Source: Buxus sempervirens
Lineage: Eukaryota; Streptophyta; Magnoliopsida; Buxales; Buxaceae
Direction of reading: 5' to 3'
Length of the DNA: 64,000 nt
Assembly: GCA_947561395.2 (NCBI GenBank)
Contig: OX387187.1
Span: 34,019,829 to 34,083,828 of the forward strand
Position numbers and translations under genes: made by a program. Positions 1 through 11,603 of this stretch are shown in pieces. Positions within the stretch are counted from its first letter, which is position 1, and the number at the start of each line of letters is the position of its first letter. The notes under the pieces were generated by a model. That model had not been told where the DNA came from and did no database searches. It saw only the letters and a program-made list of their open reading frames with translations.

Positions 1-1721
1 AAATTTTGAATTAAGGCAGTTTTAACTACATAGTTGCTGGTGATGAAGGATAAAAAAAAAAAGAATAAAAATGGAGAAAATGTAGTGAAAACCCGGAAGG
101 GCGCTACGTGGCAAATAATCAGTTATCTACAAGAAGAAAATCGTCGAAGAGGAAAGTCCAAAATTGGCATAGATTCAGGTGAAGTCCTCATGTTGGTGGT
201 TATTTTGAGATATAGTCACTTTTCGAGTAATTGAGGAAAATTCTCTTTTCAAGACTGAAGCAACATAATCAGAACTATGATATAAATCATCTATGAACAA
301 GTTGATGGCCATCAAAATTGCCATTAGGAAATTATGGCTGAAGTCGAAGTCATAAATTCTCATATCATGGATACAATGGAGAAACAATTGCTCTTCAATT
401 GGATGAAGGAAAATGTCTTTCTAGACTGAGGCAAAATAGTCAAATTGAAAGAGTCGTCATATCTGGAGCATCAATTGACAAGCCGATGGTCATGGGGATG
501 ATTCTAAAGATTCTGAAGGCTTATTTTAGTCTTTCTTCATTTTCTGAAATAATCTTCTCATTATTCAACTTGATTTTAATTCTTTTGGACTATATGCTAA
601 TAAGTGGTTGGATCATTTTTCAAAAAAATATATATATATAAAAACACAAAAAAGCAAAAAAATAAAATATTTTTGGCCTATGATGAGCATCTATGTCTTA
701 TCATAAAAACATTGGTTTTGCAAGCATTAGAGAATTCTGAGGCCACTAGTATAAACCATATTTTTTGATTTTTGCATTTGTATTCTTTTATTAGGGTTTC
801 TTTTTGGCAAAGGTAAAAAAAAAGGGAGGAAAAGAAAAAAAAAGAGAAAAAAGAGAAAAATAAAAAAAAAGGGATTATCTCTGCTAAGGGGCAAGTACTT
901 CTTCAAGCAACCAAAAATCGGGGCATGCTCAGAGTCTTTCCCTCTGGGTTTTCATTGAAATAAATTACAGCATCTGGAGGAAGCAGCCAAGCCTTAGTCT
1001 TCGGATTTGGAAAAAAAAGAAAAGAAGAGAAGCTTCGAAGCAGTTCATGTTTTCTCCTTTAAACAAGGGTTTCCAATTCTGAAGAAGGATTTTACTGGGC
1101 AGTAAGAAGGCATGAAGGAGAGATCATGGGTAGTAAGGGCATGAGGTTAGATCAACAGATCATGATGTTCAAATCTATCAATCAAAGAGGAGGGCAGTCA
1201 CTTGGGCAGTTGAAAAGAATAAAGGTAGGTTATGGGCAGCAACGGCACATACATCCTTGTTGAGAGAGCAAGAAGATGAAGAAGCAAAAGCAAGTTGAGA
1301 AATATTCAAGCACAACTTTGGGCATCAAATGGTACCCAGGTAAATCAAATAAGAAAATCAATTAGGAAAATTCAATAAAATATTTCCTTCCTTATTGTTG
1401 AGTTGTAAAGTGAAAAACATCAAAAGCAATTGAGTTTGCAGAGGTCAATTTTAAATCAACATTCTTTTCAAAATTTGCTTGTCTCAGATTTCTTTTCATA
1501 GCCATGAGAGCTCAAAGAAATCTGAGATAAGGAAGAGACGCCACCCTGTCAGACTATAAACAGTAGGGGTTTCATTGGCTATCTTCAAATCCATGTTTTT
1601 TATCACTCATTTGTTTGACCAAAGCAAGTTCAATTAATGAGGTGTCTTTCAAACGTGCAATTTTGAGTTGTGTCTATTCTTTGCTATTCATTGTGTTACA
1701 ACTCCAGCAAAGAGGGGCAGT
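1..1721 (+). mobile_element. 3' internal part of a Ty3/gypsy-like LTR element
   Basis: This stretch ends in a purine-rich tract (agaggggcag, 1711-1720) directly before the LTR at 1722, as expected of the polypurine tract of a + strand element. No reverse transcriptase, integrase or gag domain can be recognised in it. It is AT-rich, with A-runs at 600-665 and 810-870, and short open frames that match no family I know. It is therefore read as the non-coding or decayed spacer between pol and the 3' LTR of an element whose body lies left of the window. The lineage is not assigned. Confidence 0.5.
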
Positions 1722-2173
1722 TGTAGACACCTTAAAATTGCACGATTTTTGATAAATCTTGAAGGAGAGAAATATTTTATTGGAATTTTCAATTCTTTGC
1801 ATTGGGCTTGAGATCCTTAACCCATTTGAATCTAAAACCGCAAAGGAAAAGGCCCGAATTCAATCTTTTGTGTAAAGTCAAACTTTTTCTGGTTGAATTT
1901 TGTTGACTTTTGACCCCAAAAAATGAAATATTTTTTAAAGCAAGATTTCAAGATAATTTTTCCCGGTAATCAGGTTTTTAGCCATGTTATTGTATAAAAG
2001 AATTTTTTGAGATTTTAAATCTTGATGAATACCTTGGTTTTAACATGTTGAATTTTTTTACCGGACTTGAAAAACCGGAATTTAGCCTGGAACTGGAAAG
2101 TTGACTTTTTATTCACTTGGAATTTGGGTCTGGAACTATTTTTAATGGATTCAAATTGGGGGGGGGGTGTTTG

Positions 2174-2255
2174 CTTATTTACATGTAATATCTTAAGTAA
2201 ATGGAGATTAAAAAATACGAGGACATTTACTTAAATGATATTACATGTAAATAAG
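2174..2255. repeat. Near-perfect inverted repeat inside the LTR
   Basis: Two arms of about 30 bases (2174-2203 and 2224-2255) are reverse complements apart from a few mismatches, with a loop of about 20 bases. The arms read cttatttacatgtaat and attacatgtaaataag at their outer ends. It lies just right of a G-run at 2159-2167, in the part of the LTR that the related solo LTR lacks. Confidence 0.7.
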
Positions 2256-2298
2256 TATTGCCTGTGTTAAAATTCGGATAAAAGCTTCTTTTTTTTGT

Positions 2299-2361
2299 AT
2301 CCGACAGATAATGTCGGATACAAAACATCTTTATTGTATCCGACAGATAATTGTCGGATAC
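2299..2361. repeat. Paired short palindromes in U3
   Basis: Two successive palindromes of the form gtatccgaca-n-tgtcggatac stand upstream of the TATA-like cctataaatagg at about 2463. The related LTR at 18958-21238 has several comparable but different palindromes (gtatccgg and ccggatac) in the same place. Position just upstream of the core promoter suggests binding sites for a regulator, which is inference. Confidence 0.6.
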
Positions 2362-4555
2362 AAAGAGAATTAAAATCTCGGAAATTGCCTTAGGGTTAAG
2401 GTTGGTGGACTCTAGACATCATTTTGTGTCTACCATCATGCAAACCCTAACCCTAGCCTTTGCCTATAAATAGGAGGCTCCTCCTCAAGCAAATGGCCAA
2501 TAACTTTTGCCAAGAATTTTGGCCAATAAGTTGGAGATTGAAGAGCTCCAAGTGAAGAAGGGAACCGCTGCCGTATTGCTCCCAGAAGCCCAGGTAAGCC
2601 TCAAACCTCTCCTTATTTTTCTGTTCTTACATTCTAGGTTTAGTTCTCTTATTCTACCTTTCTCTAGAATAAGGCCTAATCTGTGTGTATGAAAACCCTT
2701 CCTCTACTCAAAGTACCTCGAGACTCCCCCTAGCAGTAAAACGTGAAGGTGGGATCTAGGGGAAACAAGACTGAGGATTGATCCTAGTGTTAGAACCTTG
2801 TTGGAATAAGTCTTTTGATTCTATGAAAACCGTTTCATATTCAAAGTACCCCAAGATTATCTCGAAGAACCGTTAAACGGGGAGAAAGAAATAAGGGAAA
2901 CGATAATGGAACGGGACCCTAGGTTGTTTTAGAATCCCATTTTATTGATATGAATGCATGCTATATGTTGTAATATTATTGAAGAATGTATTTTTACACA
3001 CACACACATAGCACTTGTTTTGTCGGATTCGGCTTATATTTCGGATTTATTGCATTCATTGTGATAGATCTAGAATAAATAGCCCCAAACAATTCTGGGA
3101 TATTTCTTATTGGTTTTCAACATGATTTCAAGCAAGTATTGAAGACCTCTAGGTCTAACCTCTCGGTTTTGGGCACTTTTGCTCAATTTTGGGGTTTTTG
3201 GCATATCCTTTTCAATCGAAGAGGATGGTGAGCCAAACTTGTGCCCCATTTCTTCCTGGAGGGTCTTCAATATCTTTTTAAAATGATTTTGATTTATCTT
3301 GCACGGATTCCACACACCTTATCACTGTTTTGAGTTGATTTTCTTTAAAAAGGGCTTGACTTGGCAGCAGCTGTACCCTAATTTCGGATACTTGTAACTT
3401 CATCGTCCGGATGAATTTTGGAGTTATTTTAGAGCCATGGGAAAGGTGAGGCTGTCTAGTTTATGCCTGAAAATTTTCATTAATTTTATAGAGCGGATTT
3501 TTGACACCTCTCTGTTGAAGTTGATAGGTCAATTCAGGCCAGATTGCGGAACCTGTCACTTCGACTGAGCGCCATGTGTTCGTTTTAAGTCTAATTCTAG
3601 CGATTCTTGTTTCGGTGTTCTCCTTTGGAAGTCTAGTTTCAAACCCAGTTGGTTTCATAATTGTTTGACTCCATTTGTGTCGTTGGTAACAGATTTACTC
3701 AGAACTGCTCAACAGCACTTTTCTGGGTAAATCTGTGATCCTCGGGGCCTGTTCGGGAGACCGTCCAAGGCACATCCGAATGAATTTTAGTAGGAGGTTA
3801 TGTTCATTTGAAATATGGCCATATAGACTTCATTCACACCAAATTCCACAGATTTATATGGAGCCGATTGTTCTAAATGATTTTCCAAACTTGCCCACTT
3901 GTCACTTTTAATTATCTCCAGCAGCAGATTTCGAAGGAGAATAAGTCCTAGGATTTTAACCGGAATTGATTGAAAATTTGCATGAGTCTTCTATTTTTCA
4001 TAATCTTTCAAATGGATTTGGTTTGATTTAACTTAAATTGGATTTGAATGATTTCAAGACAAATGACACTATCTTTTACTGAATCTTTCGGATTTGACTC
4101 AACTTGGTTTTGTGCAATTTTTGCTTTGATTGCTATGTATTGGTAATATTCCAGAAGTGATATCGACATAAAAGAGAATCTGGAATTCATTTGGATTTCT
4201 CATGTGGACATATCACATATTTGTTTAACCCTTTTCCAAGGTTTTTTTATGATTTTAGCAAGCTTTCTAATTGTTTTAACATGAACAACACTTGGCAACC
4301 ACCTTGTGTGGGTGAGTGGGGGTGCCTAACACCTTCCCCCGTTCATAATCTAATCCCCTTACCCATATCTGGATTTGATTTTCAAGTAGAGTTATTTTTA
4401 CTCTAGTATTTGCCTTTTAGCTCTGTTTGCTTATTTTTGAATCTTTTGGTGCCCATTCACACCGCAAAAATTGGATGGTGGCGACTCTCCCATTTTCCGT
4501 TTAGCCTGTGTGTTGACGGAGGGGAATCATCCCAGTGATTTTTCCATGTCTCACA

Positions 4556-5271
4556 ATGTTGTAGTAAAATCTTAGACTGGAATCGATCATTTACAACATT
4601 TAAAGCAAGTCTTTGAGCGCCTCAGGAAATACAACTTAAAAATGAACCCATTGAAATGCGCTTTTGGCATATCGGCCAAAAACTTCTTAGGTTTTCTTGT
4701 CCATCAACGGGGAATAGAAGTTGACAAGAACAAGGCAAAATCGGTCATAGAAGCCAAACCGCTGACCAATAAGAAACAGTTGCAACGGTTGCTCGGCCAA
4801 GTTAACTTCCTAAGAAGATTCGTTTCAAACTTAGCCGGAAAAACCAGAGTTCTATCTCATTTGTTAAAACTCAATGATATTGAAGAATTCATTTGGAACG
4901 ATGAACATCAGGTTGCATTTGAAGGCATTAAGCAATATTTAGCCAAACCACCAGTTTTGGTGCCACCATTTAAGGAACGGCCATTGAAATTATACATAGC
5001 GGCGACGGACGACTCGATTGGAGTCTTGCTTGCACAAGAAAATGATCAGGGGTTTGAACAAGCTATCTACTATCTCAGCCGGTTCCTAAGCCCTGTGGAA
5101 GAAAGGTATACTAATCTAGAAAAGTTGTGTCTTACACTATATTATGCAGCTACTAAATTACGTCATTATCTTCTTTCGGCAAAGGAAATATATGTCATTG
5201 CAGCTACCTATGCGGTTAAATATATGCTTACACGACCAACGGTAAGTGGTCGGCTTGGGAAATGGACCTTG
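4556..5271 (+). mobile_element. Fossil pol segment: reverse transcriptase end and RNase H
   Basis: The translation carries the typical gypsy string ERLRKYNLKMNP followed by LKCAFG, then the connection region (LLGQVNFLRRF) and the RNase H start with AATDDSIGVLLAQ and YLSRFLSPVEERY. This is the thumb, connection and first RNase H of a Ty3/gypsy polyprotein. The segment begins at the edge of the LTR ending at 4555 and is cut at 5271 by the solo LTR that follows; its continuation is at 8783. It is a fossil with breaks. Confidence 0.85.
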
Positions 5272-5519
5272 TGTAAAACCCTGACCCGGATTATAATTTA
5301 ATTATTAAGATTAATTATCTAAAGTGTGATTATAAGACTAATTAAGTATTTGTGTTATGAAGATGAGGTAAATGTGGATTATTCTTAAGGATTTAGAGAA
5401 ATCAATTGAACTTTATGAAGGTTATTAAGGTAAGTTTAATTAATGTTATTTCTTAATTCCAATTTTCTAAGATACTCTCCAATTAGCTTAAATGAATTGG
5501 AAATCAAATTCTGAAAAGT

Positions 5520-6420
5520 TAGACTTATGTGTACCTAGAGTAATTCCCAAGTATACCCATGGTACCCCAAAGTTTTCCCCAGGTACCCTCCCGGATAACA
5601 CTAGAGTATACCCATGTATACCCCCAAAGTATCTCCAAAGTATACTTAAAGTACCTTCCAAGTGTACCCAAATTATCCCATAAGAGCACTCAAAGTAACT
5701 CCTAAGAGTACCCAGGGTACCTCTCAAAAGTACCTAAAGTATCCCCTAAGAGTACCTAAAGTAACTCTTCAGAATACCCAAGGTACCTCTTAAGTGTACT
5801 TTAAGTATCTCCCAAGAATACCCAAATAACCTCTTAAGTGTACTCAAGGTACCTCACTTTTATACTTAAGGTACCCCCAGTGTATTGCCTAAGGTATCCT
5901 CTTGTGTTTACCTAAGGTACCCCACATGAATACCTAAAGTACCCTACTGTTTTGCTTAAGGTACCCTCTTACATTGCCTAAAGTACCTCACTCATATTGC
6001 CTAAAGTACCCCACTGTTTTGCCTAAGGTACCCTCTTACATTACCTAGGGGACACCCCTTGAATTTCCTAAAGGTACCCCCTGTATAACTAAAGTACGCC
6101 CCTCAATAATCAAGGTACCCCTCCTCAATATAACTGAGGTACACCCTCCTAAGCTTATTCAAAGTTTACCCCTTAAAATGACTAAGGTAAATCCCTTGAA
6201 ACATCAATGTACCTCCTCAAATAACTAAAGTACCTCTCATATAACTGAGGTACCCTTTTGTGTTAACTGAGGTACACCTCCCAAGCATTCCTAAAGCCTT
6301 TGAAGTGGTTAAGGCAAACTCCCCACTTAACACTAAAGTACTCTCACTTGATACCAAGGTACCCCACTCGAATGACACTAAGGTACCCCTGGTATGCCTT
6401 AGGTACACCCTAGGGTTTAG
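5520..6420 (+). repeat. Degenerate minisatellite of aaggtaccc-type units
   Basis: About 900 bases consist of loosely repeated units of roughly 20-30 bases, each with a core such as aaggtaccc, aaagtacc or gaggtac, often followed by a C-rich then T-rich spacer. GGTACC recurs many times. The field lies in the U3 part of the solo LTR, upstream of its TATA-like box. The units are too diverged to give a fixed period by eye. Confidence 0.8.
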
Positions 6421-7520
6421 TTGAATAAAAGCTTTGTTTAGGGGCAGATTTGAAAGACCAAAAGCTAGGGCATATAAAAGGATGCCCTAATTTCTATTCT
6501 AAGTGTTTTGAGAACACTTCCTCTTGTCTTGATCGAATAGAACAAGAGAGAGAGTTGTGGGAGCTTGCTTCAAAGCTTCAAGAAGGAGAAGAAGAGGAGA
6601 GCTAGGAGAGGAGGTTGCTTCTTCATTAACAAGTAAGTAGCAAACCCTTCCAAACAAAATGAATTACCAAAATTCGTATTCTCTCTCTAGGGTTTGTGTT
6701 ATTTGAAAAAATGATCTTGCATGTTGCTATTTGTTTCTAAACTTCGTAGGTTTTGATTGTATAATGCTCTTGCTTAGTTTCCTAATGATTTGCCATGGAT
6801 TTACAACCTATATTGATTATATTTCAGATTAGGGTTTGAGATTTGTGTTTTGAATGAGGTTTCATGTGCTAGAATTGTGTTCATGTGGATTTGGGATGTT
6901 TTATGATCATCATATTTGATGTTGGAAGTATTGGAAATGATTTCTATGAGTTTTATGTTGAAAGTAGCCAAAATATTTCAAAATCCCGACCTTGTGATTA
7001 ATCCTGAAATTTGGAGATTAATCCGGAGCCAAACCCCTAAAAACTAGCCTCTGTTATTTTAAATAAGGTTTTACCCCCCATTTGGAACCAATAAAAATAC
7101 TCCCAGGTCCCAATTCCCAACCAATAAAAAGTCAACTTTCCAGTTTGTGCCTAAATTTCCAGTTTTCCCGATTTTAAAAAATGGCCACTTTTTGAGTTTG
7201 ATATCCAAACGAGTGATTCAGAAGCCTAGAAAATTCTAGATGATTTTTATACCACAACCAGAATTTGAGCCCTAAACTCGTAGATTTGTCTAGAAAAATT
7301 CTACACCGAAATGTCAACGTTTTTAACCAGACTTGGAATATTTTTAGGTCCAAAACTTTTTGTCTCGGAATCCATTGATTTTTGATATGGTGACTTATTT
7401 GGGACTTTTAAGATCAACCCACTCATCGAAAATGTGTTTTGAGGATTTTATGACCTTCGTTTTGATTGGCTTGGATTTATGAAAGCGGTGTCGAAAAACT
7501 CTTATATGGTTTTATTGGCA

Positions 7521-7660
7521 GTGGATGGGGAATTCCACTTGCCCTTGTTATGGATTAATAGTGGATGGGGAATTCCACTTGGTCTCAGTTGATTTAATAG
7601 TGGATGGGGAATTCCACTTGGCCTCGGTTGATTTAATAGTGGATGGGGAATTCCACTTGG
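7521..7660 (+). repeat. Array of about four 39-bp tandem repeats
   Basis: The core gtggatggggaattccactt starts at 7521, 7561, 7600 and 7639, giving a period of 39-40 bases. A diverged fifth core lies near 7915 (gtgggtggggaatcccactt). The core is partly self-complementary (aagtggaattcc), so each unit may fold into a small hairpin. It lies in the R/U5 part of the solo LTR. Confidence 0.85.
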
Positions 7661-8782
7661 CTTTGGTTTAAGCACTGGTTTTACTCTTTGATTTGATTGG
7701 TTTGGTTTAAATGGTGAGTCGTCTAATTGGACGTTGTTCTTAGTGTGGATCCACAGTGAGTCTAATTAGTGTGTTGGTATTGGCTTGTTAGCTTTAATTG
7801 CCTTATCCATATAGCATTCCACTGTGGGGAATTAGTGAGGCCTTCTCGGGGAACAGAGGGCTGCGGCAACCCCCCGTCGCGGGGAACCGGCGGGAGTCCT
7901 TGCAATTCATCAAACAGTGGGTGGGGAATCCCACTTAATCTAGATCCTTGGTTAGGTTGACTACTTGCCAGCCCATACGTGGGTACACCGCTTGCTGAGA
8001 TGTCTCTAGCTAGGCTTCTCTTTGTAAGTCGTGTAGGTGGCAATGGATACTGGTTATTAATCTAATTTACAGACATGCTAACCACGAGTCCTAACAAGAC
8101 ATGTTTACAGTATTTGATCGCATTTGTTGATTTGATTTCCCGAGTTACTTGATTGAGATATTTGAATTGGAATTTCTTTTATATCCGATTGAACTGTTTT
8201 GGTTTGCATTTAGTACTATATAATTGTGAATATCATCATGATGTTATAAAAGCTGCATAAACTGTTTCTCTACATGCATGTTTGCTGCTTACTGGGACTT
8301 TAAGTCTCACGTGTGTTTTGTTTTATCGGATTTGTTTTCAGATCCATTTGGTGAGCCACGTACCAGGGCAGATATAGAGGGTAAGCTTCAGTTCAAGACA
8401 GAGGACTACTACCCACAGTAGGATTATTTTTATGATGTTGTATTTTATCTTGGAAGTTGTAAATGGGATGTAAATAATATTTTTGGACTTATACTCTTGG
8501 GAGAATCTTTTGTACATGTTTGTATTTTGGGGAGATCATTGGAATGGTTAGTTGACTTAGTTGTATTTTTGTTCACATGTATATCATGTTTTGGAGATTG
8601 TAATTCAAGAAATCTTTTGTTGGATGGAAAATTCTTATTCTATGCTTCTTTAGTTATGCACTCTGATAATTACATTGTAATTGCCCAGGAAATTGTGTTT
8701 ATCAGGTTCTATTGGGCCCATAAGTAGGTCTCGGGTACGGGTTGGTGCTGTGATAGGGCAGACCTGGATCTGGGGTGCTACA

Positions 8783-10670
8783 CCTTGACCTTGATGGAGT
8801 TCGACTTTAAATACGTGCCACAAAAAGCCATGAAAGGACAGGCTTTGACCGATCACCCATCTAGCATCCAAGAGAAAGAACCGGATATCCCGGTCTTCCA
8901 CGCCGGTTTCTTTTATTCTGAATTTCAGCCGTGGACATTAGAGTTTGACAGTTCAAAAACAGAATTTGCCAACCGGCGAAAAGCATGAGTATGCTTTTCA
9001 GCTTGAAAAAAATCAACGAATAATCAAGCGGAATTTGAAGCCATGATTATAGGATTGGAGATCTTATGGGAAATGGGTGCTCGTGCAGTCAATGCGGTGG
9101 GAGATTCCCAGTTGATCCTAAATCAAATGGAGGGTCTCTATAACTGTAATAGTGAAATGTTGATGCCCTTGCTGAAGAAGGCGAGATTTTTGGCCGAACA
9201 GTTCAACAGAATTGAATTTGAATATCGGCCAATGAATGAGAATTGTGAAGCCAATGAACTTGCCCAGATCGCGTCTGGCCTCAGGTTATACGGTCCGTCC
9301 AGAACAGTGACAGTACAATCTTTGCCCAAAGCTGAAAAAAGACAACTATTGTTTGGCTCTCATGCATGCTTCAACCAGATGATACAGCTAGATTGGAGAA
9401 AAGAAATCTGGGAGTATCTCTGGGATCCTACCATCAAGGTGAGCAGAGCGACTAAAAGAAAGGCTACCAATTATTCAATTCTGGCGAGTTATACAAAAAG
9501 AGTTTCGATGACATACTACTCAGGTGTTTGGGCCATTCAGAAGCTATGATAGTCATGGCCGAAGTACATGAAGGAATATATGGCGCGCACTAGGCTGGAA
9601 TTAAGATGAGATGGATATTGCGCATGCATGGTTATTATTGGCTAACAATTTTGAAAGATTGCCAAGCATTCGCCACCGGATGTTAGGAATGCCAAAAACA
9701 TGGACCTGTTCAAAGGGTACCGGCAATCGACTTGCAACCTATAGTCAAGCCATGACCCTTCAGAGGATGGGCGATAGACTTAATAAGGAAGGTATACCCT
9801 CCTTCTTCTGGGTTACATAATTTCATCATAATTGCTACTGATTATTTCACCCAATGGGTAGAAGCCAAGCCTTTAAAAAAGGTGGAACAATCGGATGTAA
9901 CTAAGTTCATTAAGGAATAGATAATCCATAGGTATGGTATCCCAGAAACTATTATGACTGATTCTGGTACTGTTTTTGTTGGAGAAGCAATGGCTGAATT
10001 TGCCAAGACGTATGGCATAAAAATGATTCAATCAACTCCCTGTTATGCATAGGCTAATGGACAGGCGGAGGCAACCAATAAGGTACTGAAAAATATTTTG
10101 AGGAAAATGATTGAAGACAAGCCAAGAAATTTTCATAAGCTTCTATCTGTAGCTTTATGGGCGTATCGGATGTTTTACAAAAAGTCTATCGGGACCACTA
10201 CTTTTGCCCTTACCTTCGGTCATGAGGCGGTTATTCCAGTAGAAATTATGGTCAAATCTTTAAGGGTAGCTATTAAAAATAATTTTACCCCCAATGAGTA
10301 CACAGAAGCCATGTTAGCTAAACTCGAAGACTTGGAGGAGATGAGGAGGTAAGCTCTAGATCGGTAGATGGCACTCAAACAAAGAGTCGCCAGATCATAT
10401 AACCGCCAAGTTAAGCATAAGTCATTCGCCCAAGGTGACTTAGTGTGGAAGGCACTTCTTTAAATCGGGAAAAAGGATTTCCCATACGGAAAATGGTCAC
10501 CCACTTGGGAAGGGCCATTACGAGTTAGTAAGGTATTGCCCGGGGGGCATATCATATTCAGTTACTTGATGGCCGAGAAGAAAAGGTTATCAATAGCCAG
10601 TTTTTAAAGCGGTATTATCCCACTCTATGGCCTAATGTCCCCCTCCTCCAATTTGGTGTACTTTGTTTTT
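8783..10670 (+). mobile_element. Fossil pol segment: RNase H, second RNase H and integrase
   Basis: After the TSD the pol sense resumes with LMEFDFKYVPQKAMKGQAL, the usual end of gypsy RNase H. A second RNase H with WTLEFDSSKTE and the GLEILWEMGARAVNAVGDSQ stretch follows (about 8930-9280); such an archaeal-type copy is known from Tat elements. Integrase pieces are seen from about 9600, including the core stretch with a DSGT-like motif near 9960 and KMIEDKPRNFHKLLS to FGHEAVIPVE (10098-10260). The tail reaches KRYYP-like sequence near 10610. The region is broken in several places. Confidence 0.85.
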
Positions 10671-11603
10671 AGAATTAATATACAGGTCAGGGTCTGCCTC
10701 AACCCTCCTCCTACCGATGGAGTGCCACTAAGGTTATTCCTACCTTAGTGGGCTTTTCTTAAAAAAAAAAAAAAAATCCCACTCTATGGGAAAGCCGCGA
10801 AAATAGTAACCAACTGGAGGAAAATCAGGAATAAACTAATTCCTGATAGCTTGGCATTCATGAGGCCAAATAGCGGCGTCATTATATCAAAGCGCAGCCA
10901 GTATACGGTGCAGATTGAACTGGATAAAAGATTTTCTCGAGATTCGCTTGATCTCATTGATCATTCTATAAGAACTCGATCTATAAATACCCATGCCAGC
11001 ATTGGCATTTTCATCTCAAGAAAGATGCAGAAATCAGACAATAAAAAGAAGAAGATGTTGAAGGTAGTAGATAACCGATGGCCGACTGCGGTCGTCGGGA
11101 TGATGTTCGAGAACAAAGAAGCCAATCTAGCCGAAGACTCACTGGGATTGGGTAAACTAGGAAAGTTCCGTTTCTCTCTCGTTGACCCCATCACGGTGGT
11201 TTTCCAGTGAGAAAGGCGGAGAAGGGGGAGTTCTTTCCTCCGACCGGCATTTACGCCAGTCGGACGCCTCCGCTTCCTCTTCCTCTTTCTCTTCTACTTC
11301 CTCCCTCACTCACGCCGTCCCTGTGGCGTAGGTAGAAGAGGAAACCGAGGGGGTTTCACAAGACCTTCTGGCCCAAGCTAGATTATCCGGCTTTGGTTGT
11401 ATGAAAGAGTCAAAAGGCTTGGCTTTGATTGTATGAAAGATCAATGATGAAATGAATTGTGTTATTTTTCAGTTTATCTTAGATATGTCGAGCATTTTGT
11501 TATATAAGTATGAATGGTGATCATGTTACATGCAAAATTACCATTCAAATAAAAATAAAGCCGACCAACCGGCTGATAAATGAAAGGTTTAACTTGCCAA
11601 ACA
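10671..11603 (+). mobile_element. Spacer of the Tat-like element after pol
   Basis: No known domain is recognised here. A short stem (gccactaaggt with accttagtgggc, 10718-10752) is followed by an A-run. An open frame at 10851-11210 is rich in lysine and gives no family match. A 20-base phrase with ggctttg and ttgtatgaaag occurs twice (about 11388 and 11420). The stretch ends at the TSD tatgg of the following solo LTR. Confidence 0.5.

Larger units (their letters stand above)
1722..4555 (+). repeat. 3' LTR (2.8 kb) of the left-edge gypsy-like element
   Basis: The repeat starts TGTAGACACC and ends GTCTCACA. It is homologous along most of its length to the solo LTR at 18958-21238, which lies on the other strand. 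Shared landmarks are the TATA region (cctataaatagga near 2463), the region around 3380-3800, and the end with ggtggcgactctcccat. Right of 4555 the sequence switches at once into reverse transcriptase coding sequence of another element, so this LTR marks an insertion into that pol gene. Compared with the 2281-bp relative, this copy carries about 550 extra bases in its U3 part (about 1780-2270), including a hairpin and a G-run. Because the partner LTR is outside the window its age cannot be estimated. Confidence 0.75.
5272..8782 (+). mobile_element. Solo LTR, 3.5 kb, gypsy (Tekay/Del-like) with 5-bp TSD
   Basis: The insert begins TGTAAAACCC and ends GGGTGCTACA. It is flanked by the direct repeat ccttg (5267-5271 and 8783-8787), and the pol reading sense of the host element runs on across it. 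It contains no pol or gag. A TATA-like catataaaagg near 6473 and a polyadenylation-rich 3' part fit a long LTR. Very long LTRs are typical of the Tekay/Del chromoviruses, so that assignment is likely but not proven. Orientation is taken from the TATA box. Inside are a 900-bp field of degenerate GGTACC repeats and an array of 39-bp repeats. Confidence 0.8.

Noticed and set aside
2441-2458. Telomere-like aaaccctaaccct
   Set aside because: Only about two units, and it lies in a conserved part of an LTR; its relative at 20890-20930 has a similar phrase. It is not an interstitial telomere.
7762-8043. Possible small gene on either strand at 7.8-8.0 kb
   Set aside because: Both frames lie inside the solo LTR and have no recognisable product.
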